A stretch of 14,944 nucleotides of DNA from CAYWBI01 sp964456445. Its GTDB lineage: Bacteria; Calditrichota; Calditrichia; Calditrichales; J004. A program made the translations under genes and the position numbers. The notes under the pieces are model-generated. The model was not told the DNA's origin and searched no databases. It saw only the letters and a program-made list of their open reading frames with translations. How positions within the stretch are numbered: position 1 is the first letter of the stretch; each line of letters starts with the position of its first letter. Of the stretch, positions 1-5,738 are shown piece by piece. The stretch covers positions 1 through 14,944 of the forward strand of contig CAYWBI010000096.1 of the NCBI GenBank assembly GCA_964456445.1, in the 5' to 3' direction.

Positions 1-1126
1 GTGGGGGGTTGTTGTGAGGGGAGAGTTCCGCCTTGGTCGGTCCGTTTCTGAACAATTTCTGCATCTCTTCATCGATGATATTTTCGATTTTTTGCAACGG
101 GACGCCGGGTTTTGCTGTGGCGCGAACCTGGAACAGACCGGCGATTTCCCTCGGTTCGACAAATGCGCTTACATCGGTGGCGATTTGCTCGTCATAAACA
201 AGGCGTTTATACAGCCGGGATGTTTTGCCTACGGAAAGCACATCGCTGACCAGATCGAGATAGTTGGCGTCTTTTGTGCCCCATTGCGGTGTGTTCCAAC
301 TCATGTAAACCCGCGCCTGCGGCACGCGGTCCTGTACGGTTTGCTTGTGTGTACCCGTGCGTTTGGCTATCCAGGCGCTTTGGCGCTCAACCGGTGGTCC
401 GGCGGGGATATCGCCAAAATATTTTTTAACTTTGTTCAAGGCCTCTTCGCTATTAACGTCCCCGGCAACAACAAGCACGGCATTTGCCGCGCCGTAATAA
501 GATTTAAACCAATGTTGCACGTCTTTTAGGGATGCGGCGTCCAGATCGTCCATGGAACCGATCACGGTCCAGGAATAGGGATGTTCCGACGGGAAGGCCG
601 CCTTTGTCAACAGTTCGCGGCTGACGGAGTAAGGTTGGTTTTCGCCCTGGCGTTTTTCATTTTGTACCACGCCCCGTTGCTCGTCTAACTTGGCCTGATC
701 GATGGCCGGCAGCAGGTGGCCCATGCGGTCGGATTCCATCCATAATGCAATATCCAGCGCCGAGATCGGTACATTTTCAAAAAAGTTTGTACGGTCGTGA
801 TTGGTGGTGCCGTTTAAACCCGTCGCGCCGATACGGTCCATCACCTGAAAATAGTCGTCATTCATGTGTTCGCTGCCGTTAAACATCAGATGTTCAAAAA
901 GGTGGGCGAAACCGGTTTTTCCGGGCTTTTCGTTTTTGGAGCCCACATGGTACCAAATATCGACAGCGGCAATTGGCGCCTTATGGTCTTCGTGAATAAT
1001 AACGGTCAACCCGTTATCCAATACATATTTCTGAAAGGGAATTGTGATATTGGTGTTTTCCTGGGCCAGAACCGGGACCATAAAAAACAGCAACGATAAA
1101 AGTATGCCATACAAAGATTTTGACAT
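1..1126 (-). CDS. M16 family zinc metallopeptidase (insulinase/pitrilysin type), N-terminal part, cut by window edge
   Basis: Reading leftwards from an ATG at 1126, the frame stays open for 375 codons to the window edge. It begins with a signal peptide (MSKSLYGILLSLLFFMVPVLA, cleavage probably before QE, residues 22-23). The M16 domain follows: the inverted zinc motif H75-L-F-E78-H79 (HxxEH) within GFAHLFEHLMFNGS, the upstream DNGL(T)V segment, and the second zinc-ligand glutamate at about residue 157 in GVVQNEKRQ, at the usual spacing of about 77 residues. An M16_C-like region (KDVQHWFKSYYGAANAVLVVAGD) begins near residue 205. It is probably a periplasmic peptide or protein-degrading enzyme; full-length family members are about 430 or about 900 residues. 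The start is well supported by AAGGAG 5 nt upstream. It is divergent from the sensor operon and has no visible link to sugar use. The last readable residues (AELSPHNNPP) depart from the usual continuation, so the edge may be low quality. Confidence 0.93.
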   Translation of the reverse strand, partial: MSKSLYGILLSLLFFMVPVLAQENTNITIPFQKYVLDNGLTVIIHEDHKAPIAAVDIWYHVGSKNEKPGKTGFAHLFEHLMFNGSEHMNDDYFQVMDRIGATGLNGTTNHDRTNFFENVPISALDIALWMESDRMGHLLPAIDQAKLDEQRGVVQNEKRQGENQPYSVSRELLTKAAFPSEHPYSWTVIGSMDDLDAASLKDVQHWFKSYYGAANAVLVVAGDVNSEEALNKVKKYFGDIPAGPPVERQSAWIAKRTGTHKQTVQDRVPQARVYMSWNTPQWGTKDANYLDLVSDVLSVGKTSRLYKRLVYDEQIATDVSAFVEPREIAGLFQVRATAKPGVPLQKIENIIDEEMQKLFRNGPTKAELSPHNNPP

Positions 1127-1131
1127 GATCG

Positions 1132-1137
1132 CTCCTT
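1132..1137 (-). promoter_or_regulatory. Shine-Dalgarno site of the M16 peptidase gene
   Basis: On the minus strand AAGGAG lies 5 nt before the ATG at 1126. It is one of the strongest ribosome binding sites in the window and fixes the start codon, which also gives a clean signal peptide. Confidence 0.75.
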
Positions 1138-1160
1138 ATGTTGGTGAGATCTAAATTAGG

Positions 1161-1172
1161 GTAAACATTTAC
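1161..1172. repeat. Short perfect palindrome, possible operator
   Basis: GTAAACATTTAC is a perfect dyad (GTAAA-CA-TTTAC) 35 bp upstream of the peptidase start codon. The position would suit an operator for that gene, but such a short AT-rich palindrome can occur by chance, and no cognate regulator is identified. Confidence 0.25.
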
Positions 1173-1418
1173 ATAGCGAAAAAAGCGCTTAAAAGTTTCA
1201 ATTTATATAAAAATAAAACACCAATGTTTCTTTTTTAATTTTGATTAACCATTACAATGAATTGCATAGTTGACCACTCCATATACTTCTAAAGCATTAC
1301 CCTTGAAAATGAGATTCCTGCCTGATCAGTCTGGAATTTAGCGCTCAGATAAATCTAACGGGTCAATTTAAATTATTACTGCCATTCATTTTTTGCGGCA
1401 GATAGGATTTACTTTTAC

Positions 1419-1447
1419 TTTACAGATCAATATTTAAAATATATGTA
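1419..1447 (+). promoter_or_regulatory. Weak candidate housekeeping promoter of the sensor operon
   Basis: TTTACA at 1419-1424 (5 of 6 to the -35 consensus) is followed after 17 bp by TATGTA at 1442-1447 (a poor -10). This would give a start about 20 nt before the ATG at 1474. The region is very AT-rich and the organism's promoter consensus is unknown, so this is only a candidate. Confidence 0.25.
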
Positions 1448-1473
1448 ACCCAAAAACAAAGAAGATTTTAAAA

Positions 1474-2799
1474 ATGAACGAGAATAAATTTTCGTTAAAA
1501 GAAAATTATGCGTGGTTCATAGCTTTTTTCTTTGCGCTTCTGGCATTTATCGTTTTTATACTTCTGCACCTTGATGAATCACAACGCACTGATCCGGTCG
1601 TCACAATTCGTTATGTGGACAATATATCCACCGGGCAAGCTGCCATAATAAAGAATTTTAATAAACAATATGCCGGTCGGATACATGTTCAGGCCGTGAA
1701 TCTGCCATTTACAAAATTCTCCACCAATGACCGTAAGGAAATTTTGGCCCGGGCCCTGCGTAATAAATCGGATCAAATTGATGTGATCGCACTTGATGTA
1801 ATTTGGGGGGCGCGTTTTGCCAAATGGGCGCTTCCGCTTAATGAATTTTGGACGGACAGCCTGTTTCAGCCTTCGTTGCCACAGGCTTTAAATTCCTGTA
1901 TTGTAAATGACACCTTGATTTCGCTCCCGCTCTATATCGATGTTACATTGATGTACTACCGGCAGGATTTGTTATTGCGCGTTCCAGGTGGGCGCGCTTT
2001 TGAGCGGAGACTTTTAAATGGTACGACATGGAAGGATTTTCATCAGTTCTTAGCAAAGGCCCGCAAAGTTGACATGGGGCAGTATCTTTTTGCGGCAAAG
2101 GATTTTGAAGGTCTGGTTTGTAATCTTTTCGAAACAATACCTGAATCAAAAATTCATGAACTTGAGGTGGATGTTAAAATAAATCTTGACCAGCCCGCTT
2201 ATCGTGCCGGTGTAGATCATTTATTATCGTTTCGCCGGGAGAACAGCACGCCCGATTCTGCGGCCTATTTTGATGAATATCAATGTTATCTATGGGGTGT
2301 GAAAAACAATTCGTTGTTTATAAAAGGATGGCCCGGTCTGCTGCGGCATAATGCGGTGGACCTTTCGACCGATAGCCTTGAGCAATATCTTAAAATTGCA
2401 CCCGTTCCGCGTGTCCCGGGTCAGAAGAAATCTGCTATATTGGGTGGATGGAATTTAATGATCTCGCGATTCTCAATGCATCGCATGGAAGCCCTTACTT
2501 TTGTCCGATATGCCCGGAGCGTCGAATCACAAAAAATATTGTTTGAGCAAAGCGGATATATACCGGTAAACAGAAAGATTTATTCAGACTCTGTTTTTCT
2601 TACGCAGCATCCAATGCTGAATTTTTACCTTCAACAGGTTCAACGTGGAAAGCATAGGCCTTATCGCATTGATTACACCCGAATGTCGGATATTCTGGCC
2701 TTTTTCCTTCATCAGGCCTTTATAGGAAAGCGCGGCATTAGGGAATCATTGCAACATGCCACGGAGCAAATAAACGCCAATTCAATCTTTATAAAATAA
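1474..2799 (+). CDS. Membrane-anchored extracellular solute-binding protein (family 1, sugar type), probable sensor component
   Basis: A 441-residue protein. It starts with a short cytoplasmic segment and one strong hydrophobic helix (about residues 13-32, WFIAFFFALLAFIVFILL) without a clear signal-peptidase site or lipobox, so it is probably an N-terminally anchored periplasmic protein. The rest resembles family 1 sugar-binding proteins: IDVIALDVIWGARFAKWALPL (102-122), LPLYIDVTLMYYRQDLL (151-167), LFIKGWPGL (281-289), GGWNLMISRFSMHRMEALTF (324-343) and a final G-Y-I-P-V segment (361-365). Such proteins normally bind mono- or oligosaccharides for ABC importers, but no permease or ATPase gene is nearby. 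The kinase gene begins one base after its stop codon, so I infer it serves as the ligand-sensing partner of that kinase. The alternative is an orphan importer subunit whose permeases lie elsewhere. The family call is strong; the sensor role is inference. The ribosome binding site is weak. Confidence 0.85.
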   Translation: MNENKFSLKENYAWFIAFFFALLAFIVFILLHLDESQRTDPVVTIRYVDNISTGQAAIIKNFNKQYAGRIHVQAVNLPFTKFSTNDRKEILARALRNKSDQIDVIALDVIWGARFAKWALPLNEFWTDSLFQPSLPQALNSCIVNDTLISLPLYIDVTLMYYRQDLLLRVPGGRAFERRLLNGTTWKDFHQFLAKARKVDMGQYLFAAKDFEGLVCNLFETIPESKIHELEVDVKINLDQPAYRAGVDHLLSFRRENSTPDSAAYFDEYQCYLWGVKNNSLFIKGWPGLLRHNAVDLSTDSLEQYLKIAPVPRVPGQKKSAILGGWNLMISRFSMHRMEALTFVRYARSVESQKILFEQSGYIPVNRKIYSDSVFLTQHPMLNFYLQQVQRGKHRPYRIDYTRMSDILAFFLHQAFIGKRGIRESLQHATEQINANSIFIK

Positions 2800-2800
2800 T

Positions 2801-4270
2801 ATGAAATTATTAGATAACATTCGCAGATATCATTTTGAATTAAAGCATCTACTTGTGCTTTTTATTGTCTTGATATTCTTTCAATTGTCGGTATCCACAA
2901 TACACAAAGTTTCGTTATCAAACCTTCTTAAGCGCACCCAAAATTGGTATAAAAAAGATTCTGCAGGACAATTGGCCAACCTGACAACCATCTCGCTTGA
3001 ATTACTGCTGGAGATGAACAAACCGGATAAAAAAATGGGGCTTGGCGAACGGGAAAAACTGGCCCGGGCCTTTAATATCATCCTTAATCAACAACTGTTG
3101 CAGTCAAATGTAAAAATGGTATGTGTACTCGTACAAGACCATGGTAATCTAAAAGCGATAGATAACGGCCAGGATTTTATACAGTTTCTCACCCATGAAC
3201 CGATGGGCGTTGTGGTAAATGTTAAATACAGACCTGTAATTGCATTGTTTGAAAAAAAACGTTTAGCGATAAAACGGAATGAAATTATCGTGAGTCAGCA
3301 AGGCGAACAAGGAACGATTCATGTCTTTGTTCCGGTAGTGCCCAATGGTGAGTATGCCGGTACGCTATATATGAAAATTCAACCGGATTTATCTTTTATA
3401 AATACACAGCTTTTGAGCAGTTATGATCAAACCTCATTGATTTTTTCGGCTTTAATTCTGTTTGGCCTGATGGCCATGTTCTATATATCATCCTATTCGG
3501 TCAGAGAACGTGACATGGCTCAGGACGCCCTGTACAAGGAGCAGGAAGTCCATGTAATTGAACAGGTGGAACACCGCAAAGAATCCCAATTTACAAAGCG
3601 GATATATCATACCCATCACAAAGCGGAAAAAGTCATGGGTTTTATAAAGGAAGATATTGGTGATCTGCGACCGGATAATTTTGAAAAAGTGAGGGGCCGC
3701 GTATTAAAATATTCCAATTTTGTGGCGCGGGCCATTTATGATATGAAATGGTATGATCCGCCTTTGCAAACCATTCGCAATCCCATTTTTAGGACGGATA
3801 TCAATAAGCTGATCCCGTTTTTAATCGAAAATGTTTTTGAACGGTTAAGTGCCATCAACCGGTTTACCTCTTTTATAATGGAACTGGACCCCAATCTCCC
3901 GCTTGTTCAGATAAATGAGTATGTTGTCTGGGAAATTTTAGAACCGCTTATCCAGAACAGTATTGATCATGCCACCGGTGAAAAAATACAGGTGCGGCTT
4001 AGTACCAAATATGATAAAGTTAATCAGTGCGGGTTGATTTCCATTGATGATAATGGGCCGGGGATAAACGATGCGTTGTTGGAAAAAAATGAGCAGGGTG
4101 TTAAAAAAATATTTTTGGAAAATATCACAACTAAAAAAGACGAAAAAAACAGTGGCTATGGCTGTTTTCTGGCAAATGAAATTTGTAAGCGGTGTGGCTG
4201 GCATTTAGATGTAAATAATAATACTGCCGGTGGCGCACATTTTTTTATTCGAATCGAAGGATTATCTTAA
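2801..4270 (+). CDS. Two-TM sensor histidine kinase with atypical phosphoacceptor region
   Basis: 489 residues. A transmembrane helix at about 16-34 and a second at about 211-231 enclose a periplasmic domain of about 175 residues that I do not recognise, suited to contact a periplasmic partner. A helical cytoplasmic segment (235-320) follows; the phosphoacceptor is probably H270, H272 or H273 in RIYHTHHKAEK, which lacks the classic H-E/D context of HisKA. The C-terminal ATPase domain is clear: N box EPLIQNSIDHA (381-391, N386), G1 box DDNGPGI (D417, G419, G421) and G2-like SGYGCFLA (451-458). It would autophosphorylate and transfer phosphate to the response regulator encoded next. The gene starts one base after the binding-protein stop and ends 10 nt before the regulator start, a spacing typical of one operon. 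No HAMP or PAS domain is evident. Confidence 0.88.
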   Translation: MKLLDNIRRYHFELKHLLVLFIVLIFFQLSVSTIHKVSLSNLLKRTQNWYKKDSAGQLANLTTISLELLLEMNKPDKKMGLGEREKLARAFNIILNQQLLQSNVKMVCVLVQDHGNLKAIDNGQDFIQFLTHEPMGVVVNVKYRPVIALFEKKRLAIKRNEIIVSQQGEQGTIHVFVPVVPNGEYAGTLYMKIQPDLSFINTQLLSSYDQTSLIFSALILFGLMAMFYISSYSVRERDMAQDALYKEQEVHVIEQVEHRKESQFTKRIYHTHHKAEKVMGFIKEDIGDLRPDNFEKVRGRVLKYSNFVARAIYDMKWYDPPLQTIRNPIFRTDINKLIPFLIENVFERLSAINRFTSFIMELDPNLPLVQINEYVVWEILEPLIQNSIDHATGEKIQVRLSTKYDKVNQCGLISIDDNGPGINDALLEKNEQGVKKIFLENITTKKDEKNSGYGCFLANEICKRCGWHLDVNNNTAGGAHFFIRIEGLS

Positions 4271-4274
4271 AGGA
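4269..4274 (+). promoter_or_regulatory. Ribosome binding site deciding the response regulator start
   Basis: AAAGGA overlaps the kinase stop codon and lies 6 nt before the ATG at 4281. It favours this start over the upstream in-frame ATG at 4230. The residues between the two starts are unrelated to a receiver domain, whereas the protein from 4281 begins directly with the first receiver strand. Confidence 0.65.
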
Positions 4275-4280
4275 TTTTTA

Positions 4281-5720
4281 ATGAATGATATTCATATTTT
4301 ACTTATTGAAGATGAAGAATACGACGTCCGCCGTGTGCGTAACACGCTGCTGCCTTTAAAGGACCGTTTGTTTATTGATCATATCGTTGCCGATGGGCTG
4401 TCCGCGTTGGAATATTTACAGAAAAAATCACCGTCAACCGATGTGGTTATTATGGATTTTCAAATTTCGGGTGGTATAAATGGTGAACGGCTCATTCGCA
4501 AGATCAAGGAAATTGATCCAACCATCCAGATTATTGTGGTTACCAAGATGACCATCAATATGACGGATTTTAATTTTGCCAATTCCTTATTGGAAGCGGG
4601 CGCCATGTGGTATTGTACAAAATATCCCGGTGATATTGAGGAATATATTTATCAACCAACCGATTTTATTTTAAGTATCATCAATGCCTATCAAAAAAGG
4701 CGATTGGAGCAAAAGGAAAAAAAATCCAGCAGTAAGCTTAAACAATCGATACGGGATATTTTAAATCAAAACAATATCGTCGGTTCATCAAAAGGTATTG
4801 ACAAACTTAGAAATCAAATCGAACGTGCCGCGGGGCAGGGAAGTACCGTGCTTATAAGTGGTGAATCGGGAACCGGCAAGGAATTGGTTGCGCGTAATAT
4901 CCACTATAAAAGTCAGCGGAAATTTGATAATATTGTTACCATAAATTGTGGAAGTTTACCGAGTGAGCTTATCGACAGCGAACTTTTTGGTTATGAGAAA
5001 GGCGCCTTTACAGGAGCGTTCCAGAAAAAAAAAGGTTTTTTTGAGCGAGCTGCTAATGGAACGGTGTTTTTAGATGAGATTGGTGAATTACCGCTGGCCG
5101 CTCAGGTAAAATTGTTGCGTGTATTGCAGGAAGGGGAAATCGATAAAATTGGCCGCACGGAACGCTTAAAGGTAGATGTAAGGGTCCTGGCGGCCACTAA
5201 TAAAAACCTGATGGATGAAGTAAAGAACAAGAGCTTTCGCGAGGACCTGTTTTATCGACTTAATGTGGTTACACTGCGGGTACCCCCTCTACGTGAACGA
5301 TTGGAAGATATTCCCGAACTTCTCGATTGGTTTGTAAACCGCTTTGCCTCTGAAATGAATATTGATGTCCCCGAATTTTTACCGGAAGCCGTGCATGCAT
5401 TGCAAAAATACAACTGGCCGGGCAATGTGCGTCAATTGCAAAATGTGATTCGTCGGTTGCTCTTTATGATGCCGGATGTGATAAGCGCCGACAATGTTGC
5501 GGAAACGTTAAGTGGAATCAATCCGCCTTCAACTGTGGAGGCTAAAGCGTACTGGAGTGACGGGAATATCATCCCCTGGCGTGAGATGGAGCGCAAAATG
5601 CGTAAAGAATACTTTTCCTTTGTGCGAAAAAAATGTCGTTCTGATTCCGAAGCTGCAAATTTACTTGGTCTGGCGCCGCCCAATTTCCATCGCATGTGTA
5701 AAGAACTGGGACTAAAATAA
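4281..5720 (+). CDS. NtrC-family sigma-54-dependent response regulator
   Basis: From the ATG at 4281 the protein has 479 residues. The receiver domain (about 4-140) has acidic pocket E10/D11, phosphoacceptor D59 in VVIMDF, T88 and K114. The AAA+ sigma-54 activator domain (about 166-395) has Walker A GESGTGKE (194-201), the sigma-54 contact loop GAFTGA (241-246), Walker B TVFLDEIGE (261-269), arginine fingers in FREDLFYRLNVV (R320, R326) and WPGNVRQLQN (379-388). A Fis-type helix-turn-helix closes the protein (about 436-479, with SEAANLLGLAPPNFHRMCKELG). All key residues are present, so it should activate RNA polymerase carrying sigma-54 after phosphorylation by the kinase encoded upstream. 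An in-frame extension to ATG 4230 exists but overlaps the kinase gene and lacks support. Likely targets are the GG-N10-GC promoters at 7617 and 10731. Confidence 0.95.
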   Translation: MNDIHILLIEDEEYDVRRVRNTLLPLKDRLFIDHIVADGLSALEYLQKKSPSTDVVIMDFQISGGINGERLIRKIKEIDPTIQIIVVTKMTINMTDFNFANSLLEAGAMWYCTKYPGDIEEYIYQPTDFILSIINAYQKRRLEQKEKKSSSKLKQSIRDILNQNNIVGSSKGIDKLRNQIERAAGQGSTVLISGESGTGKELVARNIHYKSQRKFDNIVTINCGSLPSELIDSELFGYEKGAFTGAFQKKKGFFERAANGTVFLDEIGELPLAAQVKLLRVLQEGEIDKIGRTERLKVDVRVLAATNKNLMDEVKNKSFREDLFYRLNVVTLRVPPLRERLEDIPELLDWFVNRFASEMNIDVPEFLPEAVHALQKYNWPGNVRQLQNVIRRLLFMMPDVISADNVAETLSGINPPSTVEAKAYWSDGNIIPWREMERKMRKEYFSFVRKKCRSDSEAANLLGLAPPNFHRMCKELGLK

Positions 5721-5738
5721 ATTCTTACTTTTTATTCC

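Larger units (their letters stand above)
1127..1473. other. Divergent AT-rich intergenic region
   Basis: This 347-bp stretch separates the leftward peptidase gene from the rightward sensor operon and should hold both promoters. I see no open frame with coding character and no RNA gene. Visible small structures are a perfect palindrome GTAAACATTTAC at 1161-1172 and AAGCGCTT at 1183-1190. A weak sigma-70-like pair precedes the sensor gene at 1419-1447. I found no GG-N10-GC (sigma-54) motif on either strand here, so the regulatory operon does not appear to be driven by its own type of promoter. Confidence 0.6.

Noticed and set aside
14..529. Plus-strand open frame of 171 codons
   Set aside because: It lies opposite the M16 peptidase gene, which has a signal peptide, the HxxEH motif and a good ribosome site; the plus-strand product has no recognisable features.
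1183..1190. Palindrome AAGCGCTT
   Set aside because: Eight bases are too few to support an operator without conservation data.
1270..1299. TTGACC as a -35 box ahead of the sensor operon
   Set aside because: No acceptable -10 hexamer occurs 16-18 bp downstream, and the site is about 200 bp from the gene.
1474..2799. Binding protein as part of a complete ABC sugar importer
   Set aside because: No permease or ATPase gene occurs in the window and the next gene is a kinase; an importer encoded elsewhere remains possible.
4230..4280. In-frame upstream ATG extending the response regulator by 17 residues
   Set aside because: It overlaps the kinase gene, and the receiver domain begins right after the ATG at 4281, which has AAAGGA at proper spacing.
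5721..5738. Possible bidirectional terminator between the convergent regulator and SGNH genes
   Set aside because: Only 18 bp separate the stop codons, and no stem-loop of useful length is visible.
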